Source: Branchiostoma floridae (lineage: Eukaryota > Chordata > Leptocardii > Amphioxiformes > Branchiostomatidae). From it: a stretch of DNA of 64,000 nt. Where the stretch lies: the NCBI RefSeq assembly GCF_000003815.2, contig NC_049991.1:3530518-3594517 (forward strand). The letters are read 5' to 3'. Shown here in pieces: positions 1-11,200 of the stretch. Under the pieces are notes generated by a model, which made no database searches, was not told the DNA's origin, and saw only the letters and a program-made list of their open reading frames with translations. Within the stretch, counting starts at the first letter, position 1; each line of letters opens with the position of its first letter. The position numbers were made by a program, and so were the translations under genes.

Positions 1-393
1 CTCATAACTCTGCAAGAATACTCCGCCGGTTCAGTGATACAGTCTGAGCGATCATTCCTATGCTTCGTGCGGTCGGGCGGAGTAGTCTAACTCTTGCTGA
101 ATTGCATTTGGTCTCTCTCTCGCACCCGCTGGCGAGGTTTGACATTGCGACTGAATAGAGAATGGTGCCCTGTATCTCACAATATTAAGGTTGTCTTGTA
201 TGGGATGATAGTGAACCTGGTTTTTCCCGTGGCAGCTATACATACACCACACCAAGTGCTACGCGCTGTTACGCTCTATCCGTGCGACAGTCAGCGTGGT
301 ATTCTCCTTGCCGCCTCCACACCTCGATTCGGTCATTCAATAGCCAAAAAGGCACATATTCTCTTATCAAATGTTAAAGATAAACTTGGATGT
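1..393. other. No gene recognised
   Basis: Short overlapping ORFs lie on both strands, but none has a recognisable domain, splice context or a second copy in the window. I see nothing supportable here. Confidence 0.4.
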
Positions 394-698
394 TCTGTAT
401 ACCAAAAATTACGCGAAAAAAAGGATAGATTGAATCCTTGACACCGCACCCATACCAGCAGGATGATACAGAGTTGACCACAAAAATTGAAATTTGGGCA
501 CTTTTTTTTCGTGACCCACTGACGTGAGTAGCCCTGGTGCTCGTTCCACGAATTTATAATCATAAGGAGTTTGATACCGTGTGAAAGAATATCACACACG
601 CTTTCTTTTGATACTATAACACATTGAAATTGATGCAGAAAGCACGGAAATATGATCAGCCAAAGTTGATATTCCAAACTTTTTGTGCCGAGTTTACA
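394..698 (+). repeat. Dispersed direct repeat, copy 1
   Basis: About 300 bp recurs in the same orientation at 6138-6443, including a stretch near 475-510 (gggcacttttttt then a gacccactgacg-like run) and the end near 640-698 (gatcagccaaagttgatatt). The copies differ by scattered substitutions and small indels. They are either a dispersed repeat or a local duplication. Short ORFs over both copies are coincidental. Confidence 0.7.
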
Positions 699-750
699 TA
701 TATTTTCCCTGGGATAAAAAGTATATCATGGTCTCGGAGTTCTGAAAGTG

Positions 751-868
751 CGAAAAGGAACGAAAAGGGACGAAAAGGAACGAAAAGGAACGAAAAGGAA
801 CGAAAAGGAACGAAAAGGAACGAAAAGGAACGAAAAGGAACGAAAAGGAACGAAAAGGAACGAAAAGA
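751..868 (+). repeat. 10-bp minisatellite (cgaaaaggaa)n
   Basis: About twelve head-to-tail copies of cgaaaaggaa with very few changes. ORFs on both strands reading through it are artefacts of the repeat. Confidence 0.95.
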
Positions 869-2139
869 TCGGATAGGAACGAAGTATGAAGCAACTTGAA
901 ATAAAATCAATGGTAATGTAAGGCAACGGTAAACTGTGATCGGCAAATGCATATGAAACGGGCTTTACTTTGGCATTTTGCGGCTTGCTCCACGAAATTC
1001 CTATAGCCCCAATGGTTCAATGGAGGAATGGATATTGATGAGACCTATCTATGCATATCTATGCTCATCTACTTGTTAATGTGGTTATAACATTCCTTAG
1101 AATATCCATATTACATTTATATTATAAAATTTCACAAGAAGAAATGGATTATGTCGAGAACGACTGCGCATATTTTATCATAAAAAGCCATGCTATGTGG
1201 ATATAGTTGTTTAAAAAATGCAATGCTAGCAAAGTTACAAGTATATGTATTGCACAATTTGTAAGAACTTGACCTTAGAGAAATATAGGTCGCATGTTCG
1301 AACACAGGGAAGTCGACGATCGGAAGTTCGAGCCCAGCATGTTGGGAATTATTTTTCCTTCCTTTTCTTTTCACACTTTCATTAATATTAATACAACGCC
1401 TTAAATTTGTTTTGCAACCAGGACATCTAAACCCGGCATTGGGATTTTTTTGTCATCAGCGAGGGCCTGATGTCGGTCGCAAGAGGCAGAAATTTATTTG
1501 TATTGAATATGACGGAAAATTGTTGACAGAAATTGTATTTCCAAATATCCTTTGCACAAATTCCTCACGTTGGCACCTTTCTTCCCGCCAAAATGATGAA
1601 TACTCATGGTACAACTTGATGAAATCTCTTTGGTACAATGTATATATGTCTATCCTTTCACAGCTTTTCTTTCGTTGTGAACGAGCGAGAAGATATGTCT
1701 CCAGTCTCCAGAAAACCATGTTGTTGGCCCTGTTGAAAGGAGCTGTCATGCTCGTGGAGCAGCAGTTTATTAGCATATCTTTCCTGACCGGATTTCGCGG
1801 GTCATTTGCATGCGGGGCTGCCCTCTAGGGAGAATAAAAGCCACCCAAATACAACAACAACGCTACAATCTTGCCTCATCCTGAAAATGTATAATAATCG
1901 ATATTTATCTACCACCCACTGAATTTTAGTCCTTACTTTCTTATCTCAGTTCCGTTTCTTTGTATTTCGCAGATCTTCAAAGAATAATTTAGCCACACAA
2001 AAACAACAGCCTGAAACAGCGCTGTAAAAATTTGATATTGTCAAATTCTCGGTAAAATAAAACACGTTTCATATGCTTCTAACGCCCGCAGTACCGATTC
2101 CTTATATTCTCATTGATTTTATTTAAGTTTGCTTCATAC

Positions 2140-2284
2140 TCCGTTCCTTTTCGTTCCTTTTCGTTCCTTTTCGTTCCTTTTCGTTCCTTTTCGTTCCTTT
2201 TCGTTCCTATTCGTTCCTTTTCGTTCCTTTTCGTTCCTTTTCGTTCCTTTTCGTTCCTTTTCGTTCCTTTTCGTTCCTTTTCGC
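2140..2284 (-). repeat. 10-bp minisatellite, inverted copy
   Basis: About fourteen copies of ttccttttcg, the reverse complement of the array at 751-868. It forms the outer part of the right arm of the foldback element. Confidence 0.95.
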
Positions 2285-2303
2285 ACTTTCGGTAGACCCA
2301 CAG

Positions 2304-2349
2304 TCACACGCACACGCACACGCGCACACGCACATGCACACGCACACGC

Positions 2350-2391
<42 letters not shown>
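2304..2391. repeat. CA/CACACG microsatellite
   Basis: Alternating cacacg and cacaca units followed by a pure (CA)n run. Confidence 0.97.
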
Positions 2392-2394
<3 letters not shown>

Positions 2395-3181
2395 TGAAAA
2401 TATTACCTAGGCTTCCTTTTTTATTGATTTTTATTATCTGTTTCCATTTTCTGTTTCCAAACAGAAAATATAAACATTGCTAGATGAAAAGATAAAGCCT
2501 CCCTATGCAGTTTTTGTTCCACAGCTAAAGAGAATAGATTAATACTTACTGTAACAAAACCATTCAAAAGTCGTAACAAAAGTTGTAACTCGGGCCTTAC
2601 TGTAGTACATAAAACTAGAGTTCCACGACCCCATACCTTCGCCAAATAATCCTACCTTTCTTTACAACTGCTGCTTTAATTGTTTATCATTGATTATGCA
2701 AATAAGGTTCTTATTTACATAAATTGTATCAGTTGATCATCTCCTCTACCAGACACCAGACGTACACAATCTATGTTAAGAAAGAAGGCTTTTATCGCCT
2801 TTTCTGATAATTTATGCAAATAAGACCCTCATTTGCATAATTAATGTTCAATGATGTTCACCCGTACATAACTTCCAAATGCTACAAGTAAGAAGTTACT
2901 GTCATTTACGACAATAAAATTGTAGCATTTTCTCATTGATTATGCAAATTAGGTATCTATTTTGCATAATATATTTCAATCAATATTCTTCTCCTTCTCA
3001 GTTACAGGTGTCACATGTTGCAATGGTCCCATACTGGAACTGAGCATGTTCATAAAATTTCGTAATTAATTATGCAAATTAGATAAATATTTGCATAATT
3101 AATATGTCATTATATGAAGCATCACTTGAGCTATCCACATACCAAAAAATCATAACAATTCGTTAACCTTTTTTTTAGTTA

Positions 3182-4032
3182 GGCCATGTTGATTTGATTA
3201 TATGGATGACATCCTCCGGGAACTCCAAAATTGATGCGAGCGAGCGAATAATAAAAAGTTTGGCCCAAAAAAAAGTTCCCTTCAGTATGAAATCAAAGTG
3301 GCCAGGAAGGTTGAACATAGGACTAAACACACATAGTATTGTATACCAACAGTTAGGTGTATGGACAAGTACATCATACGGGTGTAAAACATTTTTCTTC
3401 TTGGACCAATCCCCCCAAAAAAAAGACCTGAAAAAAAACCAAGAGGAACAGGTCACAAAATGGACACACTATAATGTCGGCAGCCATTTGGGGTCTAACC
3501 GGGGGGCCAAGAAGACAACAAGACCGAAGTCAGGTGGAGTTTATAGTCAATTGCACCAAAGTCAAAGGTACAGAGACAGTTAGCCTTTATTACATGGAGA
3601 TGGGATTTTAAAATTTGGGAGTCCAATAATCCACCAAACAGATTCCTTTGTAGCAAAATTGACCAATTACCATTGTTTTGAGTATTGCCAGTGCTCAAGT
3701 TTCCACAGACAATCAGGTCCAGCTTCATGTCCGGACCTGGAAATGATCCTCTGGACCTGAATTTTCTGTACTGGTACCTCCCCCAACCAACAATAGATTT
3801 TTTTTCTTTCTGTCTTGTCACATTTTATTCTTTGACTTTAGATTCATTTTGGCATTCTATGGCATTAGTTATCTGTTTTCTGATACTTTTATTTTAATCT
3901 ACGGAATATTTGTGCTCATTTTACAGCTGCTTTGCACAATTTATTGTGTGGTCGAAATTTTTTATTTTTTTGGAAATGACCGAAAATTGGTGCGAACGCG
4001 GATGTCATCCATATAATCAAATCAACGTGGCC
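3182..4032. mobile_element. Harbinger-like MITE, TTA target duplication
   Basis: Inverted ends: ggccatgttgatttgatta on the left and, reversed, ggccacgttgatttgatta on the right, followed by tatggatgacatcc on both sides. The element is flanked by TTA at 3179-3181 and 4033-4035. It interrupts the dispersed repeat, whose copy at 24720-25480 is continuous at this place. A 3-bp TTA duplication with GG-starting ends fits PIF/Harbinger. No transposase is visible in 851 bp, so it is non-autonomous. Confidence 0.8.
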
Positions 4033-4661
4033 TTATTCCCATTTAAAGTCTGACACTAAACCTGCTCTGCAGTTCCAAAACAGGCCACTAGGGGGCCCAA
4101 ACATACACCACCTACTCTCGGCATCAAGAGCTATCTACCACTAAAAAATCATGGCCATAGCATGTTCAGAACTTGAGATATCAAACCAGGAAGTTCTGCT
4201 GCAGTACCATAGCAGGTCGCTAGGGGGCCCAAAATCTAATCGTTTCTAGGTCTCACCAAGACCTACTCGCATACCGAATATCAATACAATCCATCCAGGC
4301 GTTCTTGAGTTATTCTGGTCTTCTACATACATACATACATACAAACAAACAAACGCTACCCAAAATACTAGAGTTCGACAAACACATCTCTTCGCCAAAT
4401 AATCATGCCTATATTTAAGACTTTAAGTTTATTATAGGTCTCATTCATGTATTACTAAATAGTGGCATGAACTGTGATCCTCACAAAGCCAGAAATGCTC
4501 CCCAAAACAAGTCTGTGATCACAGATGACCTGGTACCATTCCTGGTCAATCAGAATTTCATGCCTTCCAGAGGTTTTGTCCCCTGTGTAACAGCGTCCAG
4601 CTCACAAGCTCCTCCAGCAAAACACCTGTGTAACAGCTGTGTCTATAGATATAGGTCAAAA

Positions 4662-4662
<1 letters not shown>

Positions 4663-4744
<82 letters not shown>

Positions 4745-4747
4745 TAT

Positions 4748-4799
<52 letters not shown>
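4663..4799. repeat. (TA)n microsatellite
   Basis: Nearly pure TA dinucleotide run of about 135 bp with a few interrupting A bases near 4741-4760. Confidence 0.98.
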
Positions 4800-4802
<3 letters not shown>

Positions 4803-6137
4803 AACAGTTTATTTCTGTTAATTGGCCACTGATTACAACTAAATCTATCTTTCCATGTAGATTATTATCTTAAGTACCTTTCAGCCAAAAACAATGCAAA
4901 CAAGTATGAAAGTCCTATCATGGAATTCAGTGGATTTCTGTACTTTCTTCATGCGAATTAGCTGTTGATTTGAATAATTAGCATTACATTATGTAAGTCG
5001 TCACTTAGGCTATCTACCACTCAAAAATCACGACCACAGCATGTTCAGAACTCAAGATGTAAAAAATTGAAGTTTTGCTGCAGTACCTTAGGAAGCCGCT
5101 AGGGGGCCCACTATCATACTCGACCTTCGTTGTTCTGACCCCTACCCACCTACAAAATATTATCAGGATCCTTTCAAGTCTTCTCGAGTTATGCATTGCA
5201 CAAGCAAACGGACGCACACACTCGGCCCGCTACCGTCCTAACGGAAAATGATATGCCAGCTATTTTCGAACACAACCTTTCTTTCTGCAAACGCTACTCA
5301 AATACCAAATATCATGAAAATCCATACACAGATTGAGTTATATGCTGTTGTAATGGATTTATGAACGTTCCTCATTAATTATGCAAATTATCTGCTGATT
5401 TGCATAATAAGTATTACATTGTGTAAGTCATCACTCATTCTATCTACATACCAAAAATCCTGATGATCCGTCAACACGTTCTTGAGTTATTCTCGTCCAA
5501 AGTTTGACAGGAAATCGGTGCCTGCAGTTCCCAAAAAGCCGCTAGGGGGTCCAAACTCACAGCACTTACTCTCTGTCTCAAGGGCTATCTACCACTCAAA
5601 AATCATGACCACAGCCTGTCCAGAACACGAAGTGTATAATTTAAAAGTTTTGCTGCAGTACCTTAGGCAGCCACTAGAGGGCCCATTATCGAACTTGACC
5701 TTCGTTTTCCTGACACCCACCCACCAACCAAAGATCATCAGGATCCATTCAAGGGTTCTCGAGTTATCTTGCATACAGACAAACGCACTTACATACAAAT
5801 CCCGCTACAGCACCGTAGGTAAGAGCTAGGTAAACCATTTCGCACTTGACCTTCCTCTCCAAAACCTCTACACACCTACTAAGTATCGTGAAAATCGCCC
5901 AGCTGCATTTTGACTTATGCTGCCCAAAACAAACCCCCAAAACATACCAAGCTTTCTGCAGTACCGTAGGAAAACACCAGGTAAACCGTTTTCTAACTTG
6001 GGATTCCTTTTGACAACCGCTACACACCTACCAAAAATCACAAAGTTCCATCCACAATTTCTGGAGTTATTTGCTGTTGACCTACATACAGACCCAAGTC
6101 AGCAATAACATACTCTTCTTGGCGAAGAGAAAAATTT

Positions 6138-6443
6138 TCTGTATACCAAAGATTACGTGAAAAAAGGATACATTGAACCCTTGACACCCGCACCCATACC
6201 AACAATATGATACACTGTTGAACGCAAGAAGGGAAATTTGGGCACTTTTTTTCGCGACCCACTGACGTAAGCAGCCCTGGTGCTCGTTCCACGAATTTAG
6301 AAGCATAAAGAGTTTGATATCATGTGAATAAAAACCATACACGCTTTCTATTGATCGGATATATAACACATTGCAATTGATGCAGAAACAACGGAAATAT
6401 GATCAGCCAAAGTTGATATTCCAAACTTTTTGTGCCGAGTTTA
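6138..6443 (+). repeat. Dispersed direct repeat, copy 2
   Basis: Second copy of the repeat at 394-698, in the same orientation. A TTAA-flanked element begins about 20 bp after its end. Confidence 0.7.
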
Positions 6444-6464
6444 TTTCGACATTGAATCGGTTAA

Positions 6465-7383
6465 CCCTATTCAGACCGGGCTTTTTTGGTTATCCCTGGA
6501 CCGAGGGGGGGGGGGGGGGGCTTTTGAGGCCCTCCACTTCTAAGTCCTCTAACTCTTGAACGACGTGCCGTAGGGCCACCAAATTTTTAGGACATGATAT
6601 TGACATCATATTTGACGTTACGTTAAAGTAAGATGACGTAATTATGACGTCATCAATTTGATTATATTGGCCGGACCCATGAAAAAAGGGTATTCTCAGA
6701 AAACTTCAAGTTATACTACAAAAATGTAACAACAAGTGCTGATAACAGAATAAGTATGTTTATTACGACTTGTATTGCCAATAGCTACATCGATGACGTC
6801 ATAATGACGTCATAAAATGACGTCATGCACATCTAAGATACGAGTTAGGCTCCGCCATATTATATCCACCACCTTGAATTTTTAAAACTACTTTTTTTGC
6901 AACAAATAATCACAACGGGCAATGGAAAGAGACTAAATTCATTCATTTAGATGTTTTTTGATGAAAAAATACCAGGAAGTTACAAATTTTAAGGGATAAT
7001 TAGCTTGTTATTCTTGATCTGGCCATACGGTCCGCCATCTTGGATTTGGGGCTGATGACGTCATCAAATTAGCATAATTTATGCATATATAATTATGAAA
7101 GATACGCTAAATAATATAAGATTTTATTGATGTTACAAAATAGCAGTAATATAGCAAATAAATGTGAAAAATACATTGTTAGAACCAAAAATAGTGATTT
7201 TTGGCAAAACTGCCTGTCAGCAAACGGGAAATGGAAAATTTGTCAAACTTCGTAAAATTGTTGCCAACAATATTTTAGGAAAACTCACCAAATTTGGTGG
7301 CTTTAGCGTAAGGCGTTCTGGCGTTATAGGACATCGAAGTTGGCGCAGGCCTCAAAAGCCCCCCCCCCCCGGTCTGAATAGGG
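6465..7383. mobile_element. TTAA-flanked non-autonomous element (piggyBac-like)
   Basis: Perfect terminal inverted repeat ccctattcagaccgg on the left, with its reverse complement on the right, each bounded by TTAA (6461-6464 and 7384-7387). Homopolymer G and C runs next to each end extend the inverted repeat. The interior repeats tgacgtca-type motifs and has no transposase. TTAA duplication with CCC-starting ends is typical of piggyBac-group elements; the 919-bp length indicates a MITE. Confidence 0.8.
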
Positions 7384-7387
7384 TTAA

Positions 7388-8280
7388 TACTGAGAGCGTA
7401 TTTGGAAAATACCATTTGGCTTGTAAGCAGTTAACCATAAAATCGAAAAGATGTTAAGTGCTGAGTTAATTGCTAAGAATAATAGTTCGTCATCGACGTC
7501 AACAACGGTCCAAAGGTGTTTGAAGTCTTTGCCGGACAAACAGTATCCTCACACAGGACACTCACACAGTGCCAAGTGTTTGCAGTTGTGTCGTTGTCCA
7601 ATATCATGCTAAAGAGCATGTGAATTTGTGGCAATAGTTTTCCTCGGGTTACAAGTATCTTTGCTTCTGTTTTGTTTGTCCCATTATGTTAAATTCATAT
7701 TTCGCTTCAATGTCATGGGTAAATAGATAGCTATTCATGTCATTGCAAGACAGATATGTAATAATTGTAAGAATGATAGAACATATTTCGTGTAAACTGC
7801 CATTTTCCTGAATGATAGACGATGGGTGACATCTGTGTTGCTACACCTCATCAAGCTTGAAAGTCACCCATTACTTTTGTCTATCCAGACACGCTCTGTG
7901 GAGTCAGTTCTTGATTTGGGATTATTTTCAATATATCATCTAGTTAATTTATACAGCAGACGGGTATGTCATAGATTGATCGTCAATTTTTTTTAAAAAT
8001 TGTAACTGACCCTTTGGAAACATTGGTTCAACACAAAGCACTACTTTAATAGACTGTCCTGCTTTAGAATTCAATTGACAATCGACAAGGTCACGTGATC
8101 TTACGTACAAGTGACGTCAGCAATGGTCAACACTATCAGGAGGTTCATACCAGTCGTGACCAGGCTCTTTTTAGTGATGGTTATCGAGTATCGTGTCCTG
8201 ATTTAGAGTTGTTTAAGTGCCTTATTTACAATTGTAAGGAACTACTATAGGGTGACAACAAGATGTCTCGCTCTTTTCAG
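7388..8280 (+). other. Presumed 5' intron of gene A, no exon seen
   Basis: The stretch from about 7800 resembles the first-intron region of gene B: an acatctgtgtt.ctacacct phrase near 7830 recurs near 14675, and the 60 bp before the splice acceptor match 16800-16852. No signal-peptide exon like that at 13569 was found here or further upstream. Confidence 0.5.
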
Positions 8281-11200
8281 GTGAGCAGGTGTACCTGACC
8301 ACGTTTGACAACTGGTCCTTTTGGAAGATTCGTGCGACAGGAATGATGATCCGCAATACCAACGTGAAAGTCACGTGTGAAGCGGCGGGAATGAGGTACC
8401 CGTGCCACTACTCAGGTGCGGATGGGTGTCCGGATGACTACTGGGCCTCAGACTGCATCACGTTTCACCATGATGCAACATGTAGAACGCACCAGGCTCT
8501 CTCGGTTGAACTGTGTGGGCACATGGCCGGGTACGGCAGTCATTGTCAGCCGCTTGATGACACCTTTGTGTACTGGCCTGGCCCTAATGGTGACTGCGCC
8601 TGGGGAGTGACTTACGGCGAAATTCATCACGGCTACGGCCTGAACGGATTCAACTACAACAACAAGTACGCGCTGTGTACAGGTGAGGCTGGAGCCTTTA
8701 TGGCATTTCTCTAGACAATGTCATAGAGGCAACTTCTTCTTTTCCTTTTTCCCGGGGGTGTGTGATCCGAAAATATCTTGATATAAGGCAGAATACTTAG
8801 TATGTTTTAAAATACTAAGCAATCATCTGGAATAGAACAATTGATGGGGACTTAGCTCAGATGGAACGGGGCTAGGCGGGGTTAAACGTGAACAGCACCG
8901 ACACCGTCTCGTTCTGTATCTTCTGCTTCTCTTCGATGGCGAAGCCAATTATTAATGTTTATCCCCAAGGGAAAAAGTAATGACCAACGTGATGTGCAAA
9001 TCTGTCTCCAGTCACTACGTGTGCGAGGTCCCCGTGTGCTCACGAAGATGATGATGGCGGGAACTACACCTGTAGCTGTGAGAACGGCTGGACTGGACAC
9101 GACTGTGATCAGGGTCTGTATCGATTGCTTCATTATCATAACATCAACCTTTTATTGATATTCAAGGGGTTATTGAATCTTAAGAAATGATCTCTTCATT
9201 TCAAACCGTAATAGTGGTTGGATCTGATGCAAAATAGATATTTGATGTATAACCGTGCCTGCAGTATCCCAGTCGATGATTGCTCGTCTTCCCCACATAG
9301 GAAATAACCAACATTTTTCCACCCAAGTATAAGACTGTAATATCTGTACATTTTCCAGACATAGATGAGTGCGCGTCCTCCCCATGTTCACAAGGAAGCT
9401 GTACGGATGATGTCGGGAGCTACACCTGTAAATGTGAGATCGGCTGGACAGGACACGACTGTCATCAAGGTCGGTATTTGATTGTTTCATTGACATAAAA
9501 TTGTCCTGTTCATTTACTTATATTCAAGAGAAGATATATTTATTTAAAACTTACATTGCATGTATCCAAAACAAGAAGGAAACCCTCTGTGTAATTCCTG
9601 TACTTTTTTCCAGTTGATGACTGTTTGTCCTCCCCCTGTGTTCACAGCACCTGTACTGATGATGGCGGAAGCTACACCTGTAGCTGTGAGAACGGCTGGA
9701 CAGGACTCAAATGTGATCAAGGTAAGAACTGTCCTGAAATACAATAAGTAACATTTGCTAGTATCAGCTTACATCAAGAACAAGACACAGACATATTAGA
9801 CTCTAGTTATTTACATCAGTTGACATAGTAACTATAAGGCGCTATGGAATTCTCTTTGAGTCTTTGTTTATTATAATCCAGACATAGACGAGTGTGCGAG
9901 CAGCCCTTGTTGGCTGGGAGGGACCTGCCTGGATCACGTGAACAGCTACAGCTGTGTCTGTCCGAAGATACCACCGGCAAGAACTGTGAAACTGNNNNNN
10001 NNNNNNNNNNNNNNNNNNNNNNNNNNNNNNNNNNNNNNNNNNNNNNNNNNNNNNNNNNNNNNNNNNNNNNNNNNNNNNNNNNNNNNNNNNNNNNCCGTGT
10101 CCCTGCGGTAGGAAATGCTTTGGATCAACAGACTTTTCTGTCCTAGAAACTAGGATCATAATGATTACATAGTTGGGATAATATTCTTCATGCTATACCA
10201 ATTATCTTTCCCATCAGCATAATTCAGGCAACAATTTTAGTATTCCATAATTAGAAAATTCGTCGATTCTCTTATTCATTACTCAATTTAGTTTGTCATA
10301 TTATATGGTGCTTGCCTCAATATTTTCTCTACCATGGAGATGGACTGATATAGTTAACTTACTACTTGTGTGCCCCGGTACCTTTTGCAGGGGACTGTTA
10401 CCAGTTCTTGACCACAGGTGCAACCCACCGAGACGCGACACAGGCATGCAGTACCAAGAACAGCCACCTGGCGGATATGAAAGACGAGCAGCAGCAGCAG
10501 CAGTTCCTGGCCAGCACCATCGCCTTCACCACTGACGTGTCCAACTGGCTGGCCATGAAAACCGCGCCGATTCCAATATTCTACAGTGATGGGACTCCTG
10601 TAATTTGTACATATATCAAGTGTCATCCTGATACTCTGGATCAGTTCAGTTCAGTTCTGCATCTGCATCTGCATAAGATACCCCCAAATGACCCCGCGAG
10701 GGGCAAAAGTAGGGGGGGGGGGGGAGCTGAGGCTCCCGGGTTAGGGCGGGCAGGCCGCCTGCCTGGCACGGAAGTGCTCAACGTTGGGAGCGCTTACAAC
10801 CGTGCCAGGCAGGGCATTCCACTCGGGAATTGTGCATGGGAAAAAGAATGTTTGTAGATATCGGTGCGTGCGAATATGTGTTGATATTTGAAGTCGTGAC
10901 TACCCCGGGTGCGCCCTTGGGCAGGCTTCAGAATATTGCTGGCGTCTATGTTAATATTATTGTTGACTACTTTATAGAAAAAGGTGAGGCGGGCGTTCCT
11001 CCTCCTTTCGGAGAGAGGGCGCCACTGCAGGTCTGAAAGCACCATCCATCCGGTGACACTATGTAGTTCTTCCACACGACCCTGTCGCGCATGACAGACA
11101 GGAGGTCTCCGTATACTCTGGATACTATGAACAATACTGAACGGAACACAAAAATGTACTATAGCCATGAAGAACGTAGCCGAGTAGTGAAAACCACTGT

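Larger units (their letters stand above)
744..2290. mobile_element. Foldback element with minisatellite arms
   Basis: The left arm (744 to about 960) and right arm (about 2065 to 2290) are diverged reverse complements. Each starts at its outer end with gaaagtgcgaaaagg, runs through the same 10-bp tandem repeat, then a shared segment (gaagcaa, ataaaatcaatg, catatgaaacg). The roughly 1.1-kb interior has no recognisable protein. A non-autonomous DNA transposon of the foldback type fits best. No clear target duplication was found, so the superfamily is unknown. Confidence 0.65.
2690..6110. repeat. AT-rich dispersed repeat region
   Basis: Recurring blocks share an attatgcaaatta / tttgcataatt pair, a phrase near ctatctacatacc followed by aaaatcat, and cgctagggggcccaaa. 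Blocks occur around 2690-3175, 4036-4380, 4980-5230, 5280-5570 and 5570-6110. Another, uninterrupted copy is at 24720-25480. The repeat type is unknown to me. No gene is supportable in this stretch. Confidence 0.7.

Noticed and set aside
656-952. Phe/Ser/Arg-rich ORFs on the minus strand
   Set aside because: Produced by the 10-bp minisatellite; no other coding evidence.
2113-2410. FLFVPFRS-repeat and CVCVCV ORFs
   Set aside because: Readings of the inverted minisatellite and the CA microsatellite.
8448-8630. Antisense ORF in gene A's first exon (and equivalents at 16888-17190 and 24381-24638)
   Set aside because: Shadow frames of the conserved N-terminal domain exon.
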